Below, piece after piece: positions 9,355 through 17,794 of a stretch of DNA of 64,000 bases. Below the pieces are notes generated by a model. It was given only the letters and a program-made list of their open reading frames with translations. It had not been told where the DNA came from and ran no database searches. The first letter of the stretch is position 1. Each line of letters opens with the position of its first letter. The position numbers and the translations under genes were made by a program. This DNA is from Acidobacteria bacterium Mor1 (lineage in GTDB: Bacteria > Acidobacteriota > Polarisedimenticolia > Polarisedimenticolales > Polarisedimenticolaceae), in the NCBI GenBank assembly GCA_001664505.1, contig CP011806.1, positions 3,721,385 through 3,785,384 on the forward strand, given 5' to 3'.

Positions 9355-9566
9355 GTGTCGCCGCTTCCTAGAAGAGTCCTGGCGACCTTCAGCCGTGTGT
9401 CTTTTGGCATCGACATCGGCATCTCGATTGCAGGTGAACAAGTGCCTAGGGTTCTCGACATGATCGCGTTTGAATGGGGCTATCCGAGCGACCAGGTTCG
9501 TGGTCGACAACGGACCCCAGTTCCCGAGAAAGGCGCTGGACAAATCGACGTACACGCGTAATGCCT
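9355..9566 (+). pseudogene. Frameshifted fragment of an IS3-type transposase (orfB)
   Basis: Frame starting at 9355 reads ATFSRVSFGIDIGISIAGEQ and then VPRVLDMIAFEWGYPSD. From about 9497 a different frame reads FVVDNGPQFPRKALDKSTY. Together these match the DDE integrase-core pattern of IS3-family orfB proteins (recreation of ...RVLD...ERGYP...DNGPEF...ALD...), broken by a frameshift with both ends missing. No terminal inverted repeats are visible. It marks past insertion at the right end of the low-GC island. Confidence 0.6.
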
Positions 9567-9877
9567 ATGCGTTCGCGAGATCGGAGTATCGCAGGCGCTC
9601 ACGACATCAGCGCGAACGTGGTCCCTAGCGGCAGGTCGTTGACTACTTTGCATTCATCAAGACGATTATCGGCAAGACGGGCGGCAGCGTGAACGCGCAC
9701 GTGAAGCGTGCCGCCGGGCGAGGGCTTTGGTAGCAGTCGTGAGCGATTGCTCCTTCACTCATTGGTAGCGACAGACGTGGCCATGCGACGCTTCAAGGTC
9801 GATTCGCAGCAGCTCACAGCGTTCCTTGACTCGCGGTGTTGACGGGTAGATCTGGCAGTCGTCTGGGCTACAAGTCA
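9567..9877. other. Intergenic remnant region, no intact gene
   Basis: A 310-base stretch between the transposase fragment and the S41-like gene. One short plus-strand frame near 9636-9733 reads VVDYFAFIKTIIGKTGG and ends at a TAG, but it has no start or recognised family and may be decayed island DNA. No repeat of the tRNA 3' end is seen here. Confidence 0.4.
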
Positions 9878-11428
9878 TCAATGAGCCCTGGAATAAACCT
9901 CCTCCAAGAACCACTCCCTGACACTCTCGTCCGTCCAGTCGAACTCATCGAATCCGAACTCGGGTGTGTAGTAGTCCCCGTTGCCCCGCATCCTATTCCG
10001 GTAGACCTTGATCGGCACGACCACCCGCGAGAAGCCGGATGGCAGCTTCTCTTGACGCACTTCCATGTAGTACGAATCGGACCCGGTGGCGTGTCCGATG
10101 TGGGTGAGCCCCTCCATCGCGAGGGCGTAGTCGGCGAAGTCCAGGCATGCGCTTGCGCACCAGCCGTGGGTGAACAGGTATGTCTTGGCCTTCACGTCGT
10201 GGGGGCCTGCTGGGGCGGGCGCCTCATCGTCTTCTCTGGACGCCACGTAGAACTCCAGGCCGGTCTCTCTTGCGGTACGCATCCCGACGGCGACTTCGAT
10301 CACGAAGTGCGCCAGCTCGGTCTCGCCCGTCTCATTGAAACGATCGCCAAGTGACTCGAGGTAGGTCTCGTTCTCTTCACTCGCCCGCCAATGCACTTCG
10401 ACACCGGGCTGATGTGTGCGGTGATCGACGTACTCCTCGCCGTAGAGCGCCTTGAGGACACGCCGGCCCCAGACACTGCTTCCGCCTTGATTGCCTCGAG
10501 TGTCAAACACGATCGCCTTACTGGTGGCCAGTTCTTCGCGCGAAGCCGCAACATCTGCGATCAGATTCTTGATGCCGTAAATCTCTTCCTCGGTGGTCGG
10601 CGAGAAATCCGGGAGTTGAATCCACCACACTCCCGGCCTGATTTCTTGCATTCCCACCGCAGGCTTTGGGCCAAACAGCGACTTGCGCTCTGCCGGCCAC
10701 CGAACTTCTTGTGTGAACGGGCGCCAGTCCAGCTCCATACCGATGCGGCCGGTTTCCGTCTCAAACTCGCAACTCTTGGGCAACTCGACGAACGGGTTGC
10801 CGTAGTGGCGGAGTAGCCGGTGTGCCTCAGTCCGCCAACTCGTCGGGCTCTTCGGATCGCGGGTTGCGAATGCGAATACGTTGCGATGCATCAACTCCTT
10901 GGCGTCGATTCCATCACAGCCGATGAGTGCGTCGCCCTCGCTGATTCCGAGTTCGGGCTCGGCATGCGCGACGGCCAGGTGGCCATCACGAAATCCGATT
11001 ACCACTCCCGCCCAGCGCGGCCCTCCTTCCCGGGACGACGGCAGGTCGAAGAGCGCCTGAGTGCCGTGCACTCCGAAGTGACCATCCCGGAAGGGCGCGC
11101 TGTAGGCGGCCAACACGTTCTGGAACGCTTCCGGCGTGTTGACGCGAGGCACGAGTTCGAGTGCCCCCGCCAGAGCCTTGTCCGCGACTGCGAGAAAACC
11201 TGGGTTCTCCTCATCGACGGGGCCTGGATGGTTGGCGAGCATGATGTCGTGGGCGGTCAGCAGGTCGCAGCCGGCAAGCGCGGCCCAGTCCCGTGGCGCA
11301 CCCTCAGCAGTCGAATCCACGATGCCGGCGCAGGCCTGCTCGCGTGTGAGACGCGGTTCTGTAGGGTCTTCGACCTCACAGCTCGCGCACAGGATGAGTA
11401 AGAGTCCAGCGCCCCAAGTCTTCTTCAT
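9878..11428 (-). CDS. S41-like (tail-specific protease family) lipoprotein
   Basis: A 516-residue protein. The N-terminus MKKTWGAGLLLILCASCEV has a lipobox-like LCASC, so it is probably a lipoprotein. A central region (ISEGDALIGCDG) resembles a PDZ-like substrate-binding loop. IVFDTRGNQGGSS (near residue 308) is the characteristic S41 strand-loop, and TYLFTHGWCASACLDFADYAL (near 420) lies where S41 enzymes place the catalytic serine. Catalysis is uncertain because the usual Ser/Lys spacing cannot be confirmed by eye. The gene stands alone, convergent with the island, and overlaps no neighbour. Its G+C content is intermediate between island and flanks. Confidence 0.7.
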   Translation of the reverse strand: MKKTWGAGLLLILCASCEVEDPTEPRLTREQACAGIVDSTAEGAPRDWAALAGCDLLTAHDIMLANHPGPVDEENPGFLAVADKALAGALELVPRVNTPEAFQNVLAAYSAPFRDGHFGVHGTQALFDLPSSREGGPRWAGVVIGFRDGHLAVAHAEPELGISEGDALIGCDGIDAKELMHRNVFAFATRDPKSPTSWRTEAHRLLRHYGNPFVELPKSCEFETETGRIGMELDWRPFTQEVRWPAERKSLFGPKPAVGMQEIRPGVWWIQLPDFSPTTEEEIYGIKNLIADVAASREELATSKAIVFDTRGNQGGSSVWGRRVLKALYGEEYVDHRTHQPGVEVHWRASEENETYLESLGDRFNETGETELAHFVIEVAVGMRTARETGLEFYVASREDDEAPAPAGPHDVKAKTYLFTHGWCASACLDFADYALAMEGLTHIGHATGSDSYYMEVRQEKLPSGFSRVVVPIKVYRNRMRGNGDYYTPEFGFDEFDWTDESVREWFLEEVYSRAH

Positions 11429-11703
11429 AGGCGAACAAACGCGCGAGAAGCCTGGTGGGTTGCATCAATCCACATACCCTGAGATACGTCTCGTCCCCTA
11501 GCGCGTGCAAGCGTGTGAAGGGAGTGGCTTCGGGGATCGAAGACCGGGATCGGGGCCCGGCACTCAAGGGTTCCAGTTCGGGGTTTCTTCAACGCAACCC
11601 GGTCTGGTGCCAAGATCTCCCACGAGGCTCGGTCTCGCGATATCCTGCCCTGCCGTACTGCGCCTCCACCGACAAAAGCCGCACCGGCGCCCGAGGAACC
11701 GTC

Positions 11704-12135
11704 ATGGACGAAGCCACTCTGATCGAGAAACTCCGCCGCATCGAGGCGCTCCACGCCGGCGCCGCCACTCCCGGCGAACGAACCGCCGCCGCCGGAGCCC
11801 GGGAGCGCCTTCTCGAGCGCCTGCGCCGGTTCGAGCGCGCGGCTCCCGCCGTCGAGTACAAATTCACCTTCCCCGACGCCTGGAACCGGCGGGTGATGGT
11901 GGCGCTTCTGCGGCGCTATGGCATCGAGCCCTACCGCTACCCCAGGCAGCGGCACACGACAGTCATGGCCAAGGTGCCGCACAGCTTCGTTCGCGATACT
12001 CTGCAGCCGGAGTTCAGGGAGATTTCGGCGAGCCTGATGGCCTATCTGGATAGCGTCACCGAGCGGGTGATCCGTACGGCGATCCACAAGGACGGGTCGG
12101 AGGTTACGATCGTTCCGGAGCAGATTCAGTCATGA
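11704..12135 (+). CDS. Conserved hypothetical cytoplasmic protein
   Basis: A 143-residue protein starting at ATG 11704, with GAGGAA seven bases upstream; the longer open frame from 11455 has no ribosome site. The N-terminus (LIEKLRRIEALHAGAATPGE) is a helical, Arg-rich segment; the second half (FTFPDAWNRRVMVALLRRYG, then PYRYPRQRHTTVMAKVP) looks like a small alpha/beta domain. I recognise this arrangement from hypothetical proteins in diverse proteobacterial and acidobacterial genomes but know of no assigned function. Its stop overlaps the start of the next gene (ATGA), indicating translational coupling to a tiny membrane protein. Confidence 0.8.
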   Translation: MDEATLIEKLRRIEALHAGAATPGERTAAAGARERLLERLRRFERAAPAVEYKFTFPDAWNRRVMVALLRRYGIEPYRYPRQRHTTVMAKVPHSFVRDTLQPEFREISASLMAYLDSVTERVIRTAIHKDGSEVTIVPEQIQS

Positions 12136-12299
12136 GCCAACCACAAGACCCGTCGGCGCCGAAGCGCGACGAATCGAAGTCTGAGCGCCGTACGGCCGCG
12201 GGGCAGCCGTCCCCGGGCCGGGCGTTGCTGCTCTTCGCCGGCCTGGTGGTGATGCTGCTGCTGGCCGTCGGGCTCTGGTACCTGAAGCAGTTCAGCTAG
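12132..12299 (+). CDS. 55-residue single-pass membrane protein
   Basis: A short gene with ATG at 12132 inside the ATGA overlap of the preceding stop. The first 30 residues are charged and hydrophilic (KRDESKSERR), then one membrane helix runs ALLLFAGLVVMLLLAVGLW, ending LKQFS. Charge distribution suggests the N-terminus stays in the cytoplasm. Coupling to the conserved hypothetical gene suggests the pair acts together, perhaps with this protein as membrane anchor. No family is recognised. It converges with the oxygenase gene, whose stop lies 15 bases away. Confidence 0.7.
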   Translation: MSQPQDPSAPKRDESKSERRTAAGQPSPGRALLLFAGLVVMLLLAVGLWYLKQFS

Positions 12300-12313
12300 T
12301 TGCGCGTCCTGAT

Positions 12314-13453
12314 TCAGCAGCCGGAGGCGGCGCACGGTTGCCGGGTTTCTTCCTTCTCAGCCGGCAGTGGCTGCCGGCCCTTGGCCGCGGCCTCGTCATA
12401 CAAAAAAGGCAGGAACACGTAGCGCACGCCGCGGGTCACCGGGGTGGCTTCGTGCAGCAGCGAGCACGAGAACACCGCGGCGCCTCCGGTCGGCGGCTTG
12501 TACAATTGCCGTCCGAATTCCGGGAACCACACGTGGCCGCCTTCGTACTCGTCGGCGTTGAGGTTCAGGGAGACGGCGAAGCGGCGGTGGGCGGTGGCGG
12601 GGGTGGTGTTGTCCCGGTGGGCGCGGAAGTGGCCGCCGTGGTCGCCGTCGTAGCTGGCCACGATGTAGCGCTCCATGCGGGTGGCCTGGAACTGGAAAGC
12701 TCGCTTGATCTCCGGCAGCAGCCGCGTGCGAATGCGGTTCATGCACTGTTTCCGGAGGTGTTCGCACTCGATGTCGCAGTCCGAGCGGCGTTTGGTCTTG
12801 TAGTCGTACTTGCCAACGGTCTTGCCACCTTCCTCGACCATGAAGCCGGAGTCCTCGCCGCCGCGGGATTCGTACAGGTCAATCAATGTGCGGCAGAGTT
12901 CCGGTTCGAAGACTCGCGGCACGATCAGCACCGGCGCGGGGATATCCGCGACACGCTGCTCTCCGAGCCCCGGCAGTTCACGAGCGAGCTCGAGTAGCTG
13001 GGGGAGGTGATCGGCGCCGTCGCCGAGCAATGGCAGTTGCGCGAGGACCCGCAAGCGCTGGTCCAGCAACAGCGAGAAAGGGCGGTAGCTTCCGGCAGGG
13101 AGCCTGATTTCATTCGGGGCCGGATCCGCCGCCGGGCCGAGGGCGCCGTAGGCCCGGCTGATCTCACCGCCGAGGTCCTGGAAGTAGCGCACGCCCGACG
13201 GTAGCGGCCGCATCCGGCGCTCACGGAAGTCCCCGCGATCGACGCTCACGCCGAAGAAGCACAGCTCGTCGTCGCGAAAAGCGCTTGAGTTGGCCTCGAC
13301 GTCGGCAATCAGTCGCCGGGCCGCGGGGGCCTTGGCGGAACCGAAGAAGCTGAGGATCACGTAGCGGCCGGCGGCGGTCGAGAACTTGAACCGTTGCTGG
13401 GTTTGCGTCGCGGCCGTGAACCACGGAACGGGATCGCCTGTTGAGAATCGCAT
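12314..13453 (-). CDS. Degenerate redoxin domain fused to 2OG-Fe(II) oxygenase
   Basis: A 379-residue protein. Residues 1-150 have an AhpC/TSA-like fold (VILSFFGSAKAPAARRLIAD, then FFGVSVDRGDF), but the position where peroxiredoxins carry the catalytic Cys reads GSAKAPA, so peroxidase activity is unlikely. Residues about 180-360 form a prolyl-4-hydroxylase-type double-stranded helix: GHFRAHRDNTT supplies the HxD iron ligands, SLLHEATPV the distal His and RGVRYVFLPF the 2-oxoglutarate Arg. The C-terminus has a Cys pair (PCAASGC). It is the last gene of the RTX/type I secretion operon, 11 bases after the glycosyltransferase, so the exported RTX protein or its glycan is a plausible hydroxylation substrate. 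That is inference; free amino acids or cell-envelope proteins are alternatives. Confidence 0.85.
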   Translation of the reverse strand: MRFSTGDPVPWFTAATQTQQRFKFSTAAGRYVILSFFGSAKAPAARRLIADVEANSSAFRDDELCFFGVSVDRGDFRERRMRPLPSGVRYFQDLGGEISRAYGALGPAADPAPNEIRLPAGSYRPFSLLLDQRLRVLAQLPLLGDGADHLPQLLELARELPGLGEQRVADIPAPVLIVPRVFEPELCRTLIDLYESRGGEDSGFMVEEGGKTVGKYDYKTKRRSDCDIECEHLRKQCMNRIRTRLLPEIKRAFQFQATRMERYIVASYDGDHGGHFRAHRDNTTPATAHRRFAVSLNLNADEYEGGHVWFPEFGRQLYKPPTGGAAVFSCSLLHEATPVTRGVRYVFLPFLYDEAAAKGRQPLPAEKEETRQPCAASGC

Positions 13454-13464
13454 TCTATTCTTCC

Positions 13465-14697
13465 TTATCCTGCGGCCACGGCGTGGCGCGAGGTGACTTC
13501 ATCCAGCAAGCGGAGCTGTGCCGGTAGGCAGACTTTCCGGAGGTCGAAGCGTTCGACGACATCCTTGCGGGCGCGCCGGCGCATGGCGGCCATGCCGTCG
13601 GGGTGGGCCAGCACCCGCTCGATGCGGTCGACGAGCCCCTGGCGGTCGAAGAAGTCGACCAGCAGGCCGTTCCAGCCGTCCCGTACGACCTCGCGGACCG
13701 GCGCGGTATCCGAAGCGATCAGCGCGCAACCGGCGGCCATGGCCTCCAGCGCCGACCACGAGAGAACGAACGGGTAGGTGAAGTAGACGTGGGCGCTCGA
13801 GACCTGGAGCAGCTTCAGATACTTGTCGTAAGGCAGCCGCCCGACGAAGTGGACCCGGGAGGCGTCGATTGACACCTCGCGCAGCAGCGTCTCCCGCCAA
13901 CTCGTCCCGTCGGCCGGCACGGACCCGTAGCCACGTCCATCGTCGCCGACCAGCACCACCTGGGCCCGGGGGCGGCGGCGGAGCAGCTCCGGCAGCGCCC
14001 GCATCAGCATGTGAAAGCCGCGGTAGGGTTCGAGGTTCCGGGAGACGTAGGTCACGACCTCGTCCTCCGCGGTCAGCCGGCGTCCGTCGGCCATCTCGAA
14101 CACGGCGTCGTCGGCCGGCTTGACCCGCTGGGTGTCGACCCCTTCGTGGATCACGCGGATCTTGTCCTGGAACGCCTGGGGGTACAGCGACTGCTGCCAG
14201 CGGGTCGGGCTGAGCCCGACGTCGCAGGCTTCGAGCCCCAGTAGCTGCACGCTGTTGCGCACCCGCAGCGCGGCGGCGCTGTCGAGGCTCGTAGGAAACT
14301 CCGGATCGAATCCGGCGTCGGCACCGCTGGAGTGGTAGTAGAACTCGAAGTAGTTGATCAGCGGCACGTCGGGGAAGATGTCCTTGACGAACATCGTCTC
14401 TCCCCAACCGCAGTGGCCGCAGATGACGTCGGGGCGGAAGCCCTCCCGCGCCAGCTGCAGCAGCGCCCGCGCCACTCCCTGGCCGCGAATCGTCGCCGAC
14501 TCGAAGCTCTGCAGGTAGCGGTGGGTCTCCTTGGAGGCGTCGCGGCTGGTCTTGTAGACGATCTTGCGCACGCCCGGGATCCGGCGGTCCTTCCGCTGGG
14601 TCAGGAAAACCACGTTGTTCCCGGGTTGCGCCGCAAGCGCCGCTGCCAGGTGCTGGAACTGGCCGGGAAAGTTCTGATGCATGAAGAGCACGTTCAT
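13465..14697 (-). CDS. GT4-family glycosyltransferase
   Basis: A 410-residue protein. The start MNVLFMHQNFPGQFQHLAAA and VICGHCGWGE are typical of the N-terminal GT-B half of the Glyco_trans_4_3 type. The C-terminal half has DKIRVIHEGVD, VTYVSRNLEPYRGFHMLM and the donor-binding region ending SWSALEAMAAGCALIASDTAPV. I chose the ATG at 14697, preceded by AGAGG, because the longer frame to 14835 overlaps the HlyD gene. It lies 8 bases after HlyD in an operon with the RTX protein. It probably transfers an activated sugar in the cytoplasm; the acceptor is unknown. The RTX protein is a candidate because that gene heads the same operon, but a polysaccharide acceptor is equally possible. Confidence 0.88.
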   Translation of the reverse strand: MNVLFMHQNFPGQFQHLAAALAAQPGNNVVFLTQRKDRRIPGVRKIVYKTSRDASKETHRYLQSFESATIRGQGVARALLQLAREGFRPDVICGHCGWGETMFVKDIFPDVPLINYFEFYYHSSGADAGFDPEFPTSLDSAAALRVRNSVQLLGLEACDVGLSPTRWQQSLYPQAFQDKIRVIHEGVDTQRVKPADDAVFEMADGRRLTAEDEVVTYVSRNLEPYRGFHMLMRALPELLRRRPRAQVVLVGDDGRGYGSVPADGTSWRETLLREVSIDASRVHFVGRLPYDKYLKLLQVSSAHVYFTYPFVLSWSALEAMAAGCALIASDTAPVREVVRDGWNGLLVDFFDRQGLVDRIERVLAHPDGMAAMRRRARKDVVERFDLRKVCLPAQLRLLDEVTSRHAVAAG

Positions 14698-14705
14698 CAC
14701 GACCT

Positions 14706-15998
14706 CTAGAGTTCGCGGAAGGCGCGCTGGAAGCTGTCGCGCAGCGGCGCCGTCAGGTAAGAGAAGGCGGTCTGTTCTCCCGCCAGGATCAACACGTCGG
14801 CAGGCATGCCGGGGTACAGCTTGTCCTCGACCCACGCCTGCGGGTCTTCGACCCGAACCTGGGCCAGGAAGTAGGCTGCGCCGCTGGCCTCGTCATGGAG
14901 CACGTCGGCCGAAACCCGGGTGACGACCCCATCCAACAGCGGAGTCGTCCGATGCGGCAGCGCGGTCAAGCGCACCTGGGCCGGCAGGCCGGGTTGCACC
15001 AGGTCGATATCCGTCGGGCGTACGCGGGCGTCGATCACCAGGGTCTCGTCGCGAGGGACCAGATCGAGCACCGGCTCGCCGGGGCGCAGCACGCCGCCGG
15101 CAGTGTGGAACCGCAGGCCGACCACGGTGCCCGATACCGGCGCCCGCAGCTCGGTGCGACGGACCTGGTCGGCCAGGGCCACGATCCGTTCCCTGGTTTC
15201 GTCGATCCGTCCCTGGGCCTCGGTGATCTCCTGGACCGCTTGCGAGCGGGCGGTGTTGTCGAGATCTTCCATCTCCAGGCGGCTTTTGGCGATGCTCTGG
15301 TGGGCCCGGGCGATCAGCGCCTCGCCCCGGCCGATGCTGCCGGTGATGCGCGCCACCTCCGACTCGGCAGGCTTCAGCTGCGCCGGCGCGGCGATGCCTG
15401 CTCCGGCGAGTTCACTCAGCCGCTCGCGCTCTTGCTGCGCCAGTTCAAGCTGCAGCCGATCGGCGTCGAGCCGGGCCTGCAGGCTGCGAATCTCCTGTTC
15501 GGTCCGGCGGATATCCTGCTCGAGCAGATCGCGCCGGCCGCTCAGGGTGCGGCGGGCCGCGGCGAGAACCGAATTCTCGTCGGCCATCAGCGTGGCGACC
15601 TCCGCATCGGTGCTGCGCTCACGCAAGCGGGAGGGGAAGTCGACGACTGTCGAGCCGTCCCGTTGGGCAATCAGCCGGGCATGACGGGCCAGCCACTGAT
15701 CGAGCTGCCCTTCCTGCAGCTCCAGCGCGGCCCGGGCGCGGGTGCCCTCGAGGCGGAGGATCACATCCCCTGCCGCGACCGTCTGGCCTTCGCGCACCAG
15801 CAGTTCGCGGATGATGCCCCCTTCCAGGTGCTGCAGCGTCTTGCGCTGATCGGCGACGTTGACCCGCCCGCTGGCGACGGCGCCGCTCTGCAGCGGAGCA
15901 AGCAGCGACCAGGCGGCCAGCGCCCCGCCGAAGATCACGAGGACCGCGACGGCGGCGAGCAACAGCCCGCGGATCGGAGGTTGGGACGGGGCGTTCAT
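14706..15998 (-). CDS. HlyD-family type I secretion periplasmic adaptor
   Basis: A 430-residue membrane-fusion protein. One N-terminal helix (LLLAAVAVLVIFGGALAAW) anchors it in the inner membrane. It is followed by a biotinyl-lipoyl half-motif (GAVASGRVNVADQRKTLQHL), long coiled coils with LLEQDIRRTEQEIRSLQARL, the second lipoyl half (VRRTELRAPVSGTVVGLRFH), and a beta-barrel domain ending QTAFSYLTAPL. This is the standard HlyD/PrtE architecture bridging the ABC transporter to an outer-membrane TolC channel; no tolC is present in this window. The ATG at 15998 overlaps the ABC gene stop by 4 bases, indicating translational coupling. Confidence 0.93.
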   Translation of the reverse strand: MNAPSQPPIRGLLLAAVAVLVIFGGALAAWSLLAPLQSGAVASGRVNVADQRKTLQHLEGGIIRELLVREGQTVAAGDVILRLEGTRARAALELQEGQLDQWLARHARLIAQRDGSTVVDFPSRLRERSTDAEVATLMADENSVLAAARRTLSGRRDLLEQDIRRTEQEIRSLQARLDADRLQLELAQQERERLSELAGAGIAAPAQLKPAESEVARITGSIGRGEALIARAHQSIAKSRLEMEDLDNTARSQAVQEITEAQGRIDETRERIVALADQVRRTELRAPVSGTVVGLRFHTAGGVLRPGEPVLDLVPRDETLVIDARVRPTDIDLVQPGLPAQVRLTALPHRTTPLLDGVVTRVSADVLHDEASGAAYFLAQVRVEDPQAWVEDKLYPGMPADVLILAGEQTAFSYLTAPLRDSFQRAFREL

Positions 15999-17719
15999 CC
16001 GATGCTCCTTTGCAGCGAAGCGGAGGCCAGGCCGAGGCGCGGAAGTACGTCGGCAGGCGTGCCGCACATCTCGATCGCGCCTTCCTTCAGCACCAGCACC
16101 CGGTCGGCCTGACGAACCAGGCTCGGCCGATGGGCGATCAGCACCACGGTGGCGCCGGACTCACGCAGCCGGCAGAGGCAACGGGCCAACGCCCGCTCCC
16201 CCTCACCGTCGAGGCCGGCGTTGGGCTCGTCGAGCACGACGAACCGAGGCCGGCCGAAGACGGCCCGAGCCAGAGCGATCAGCTGTCGTTGCCCGCCGGA
16301 TAGCGGCAGCCCGCTCTCGCCGACCGGCGTGCGATACCCCTGGGGCAGCGCGAGAATCATTTCGTGGGCGCCGGCCAGCTGCGCCGCGGCGACGACCGCT
16401 TCGGGGTTCGCCTCGCCCAGCCGCGCGATGTTCTCGGCGACGGTGCCTTCGAACAGCGCAGCGTCTTGGGGCAGGTAGCCCACGTGCCGGCCGAAGTCCG
16501 CCCGTTCCCAGGCATGAACGTCGGCGCCGTCGAGCCTCACCGCGCCGACGGTCGGCTTGCGAATGCCGACCAGCAGTCGAGCCAGAGTCGACTTGCCCGA
16601 CCCCGAGGGGCCGATCACCGCCAACGCCTGGCCCGCCTCCAACTCAAAGGAGAACCCCTTGAGGATCGGCGTTGACCGCTCGCTGCCGGCAAACGCCAGC
16701 CGTTCCACCGACAGGCGTCCCGTCGGCTCCGGCAGCGCGATGTCGACATGCCGCCGGGGCGCGTGATCGAAAAACTCGTTGAGCCGCGCCAGCGCCAGGC
16801 GCGCCTGCACCAGCGCCTTCCAGCCATGAATCGCCGACTCCACCGGCTGCAGCCCGCGGGTCAGGATAATGGAGCCGGCGATCATCGCACCTGCCGTGAG
16901 CTGTTGTTCAAGCGCCAGATAGGTGCCGGCGCCGAGCATGGCGACCTGCAGCATCCAGCGGAAGGACTTGGCCAGCGCAGCGACCGCACCGGCACGGTTG
17001 CCGGCACTGGCGGAGTGATCGCGGGAGGCGTCATCGTCCGACTGCCAGCGGCGGAGCACCTGGGGCAGCAGCCCCATGGCCTCGACGGAATCCGCCTGCC
17101 CGAGGGCCAGCTCCACCTTGCGCAGCGCCTGGGTGCGGGCTCCGGAAGCTTGCCGCAGCGGCTCCCGGGTGAGGGCCTCGTTGATCCAGGCCAGCGCCAG
17201 CAGTACCAGGGCGCCTGCACCGGCGATGGCGCCCAGCAGCGGATGCAGCAGGAAGATCACCGCGAGGTAGATCGGCACCCACGGCGCATCGAACAGCACG
17301 ATCAGGCCGTGGCTGGCGATGAACTGTCGCAGTTGCGAGAGGTCGCGCAGCACCTGGGCGCCGTAGCCGCCGCCGAGGGCGCGGTACTGCACCGCTTTCC
17401 CCAGCGCATCGGCGCCGACCCGTTGCCCGAGCCAGCCGCTGACGCGAATCAGCATGCGATTCCGCAGGGCTTCCAGGCTACCCAGCGCGATCAGCGCCGC
17501 CACGGCGACCAGGCTCAGATAGAGGAGCGTCTCGACGCTCCGACCCGAGATGACCCGGTCGAAGAGTTGCAGAGTGTAGAGCGGCACCGTGAGCGTCAGC
17601 ACGCTGATGAAGAAACTGATCACGCCCAACGCGATCCACGCCGTCCGGCAGGCGCCCAGTGCTTCACGCAGCGGGTTGGCGCCTCGAGGTTTCTGAGCTG
17701 AAGGTGCAAATGAAGTCAT
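15995..17719 (-). CDS. Type I secretion ABC transporter, permease plus ATPase
   Basis: A 574-residue half-transporter of the PrtD/HlyB-like type without a peptidase domain. About five to six membrane helices occupy residues 25-290 (WIALGVISFFISVLTLTVPL; IALGSLEALRNRML). The ATPase has GPSGSGKSTLARLL (Walker A, near 372), LSGGQRQLIALARAVF (signature) and FVVLDEPNAGLD (Walker B), then the H-loop AHRPS. It exports proteins with C-terminal uncleaved signals in one step across both membranes. Its natural substrate is the RTX protein encoded 75 bases upstream. A large hairpin separates the two, which may lower transporter expression relative to substrate. Confidence 0.93.
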   Translation of the reverse strand: MTSFAPSAQKPRGANPLREALGACRTAWIALGVISFFISVLTLTVPLYTLQLFDRVISGRSVETLLYLSLVAVAALIALGSLEALRNRMLIRVSGWLGQRVGADALGKAVQYRALGGGYGAQVLRDLSQLRQFIASHGLIVLFDAPWVPIYLAVIFLLHPLLGAIAGAGALVLLALAWINEALTREPLRQASGARTQALRKVELALGQADSVEAMGLLPQVLRRWQSDDDASRDHSASAGNRAGAVAALAKSFRWMLQVAMLGAGTYLALEQQLTAGAMIAGSIILTRGLQPVESAIHGWKALVQARLALARLNEFFDHAPRRHVDIALPEPTGRLSVERLAFAGSERSTPILKGFSFELEAGQALAVIGPSGSGKSTLARLLVGIRKPTVGAVRLDGADVHAWERADFGRHVGYLPQDAALFEGTVAENIARLGEANPEAVVAAAQLAGAHEMILALPQGYRTPVGESGLPLSGGQRQLIALARAVFGRPRFVVLDEPNAGLDGEGERALARCLCRLRESGATVVLIAHRPSLVRQADRVLVLKEGAIEMCGTPADVLPRLGLASASLQRSIG

Positions 17720-17750
17720 GGTTCGCAGGTCCGGAGCAGAGGGAAGAGAC

Positions 17751-17790
17751 GCCGAAGGTGAGGCCGCATTGGTCCGGCCCCACCTTCGGC
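17751..17790 (-). terminator. Large hairpin between RTX gene and its transporter
   Basis: GCCGAAGGTGAGGCC and GGCCCCACCTTCGGC form a 15-bp stem with one mismatch around a 10-base loop, between the RTX stop (17795) and the ABC start (17719). No U-tract follows on the minus strand. It may be a partial terminator or RNA-stabilising hairpin that keeps substrate mRNA more abundant than transporter mRNA. Confidence 0.6.
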
Positions 17791-17794
17791 TGGG

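Noticed and set aside
4290-11700. Direct repeat of the tRNA 3' end as an att site for the island
   Set aside because: No second copy of the T-arm/acceptor sequence was seen downstream up to 11.7 kb, so site-specific integration is not supported.
11455-11703. Longer N-terminus for the 11704 gene
   Set aside because: The extension has no conserved character, while ATG 11704 has a good ribosome site and starts the recognised family sequence.
14895-17701. Plus-strand open frames opposite HlyD and the ABC gene
   Set aside because: Gln/Arg/Gly-rich shadows in high-GC DNA without a ribosome site or domains.
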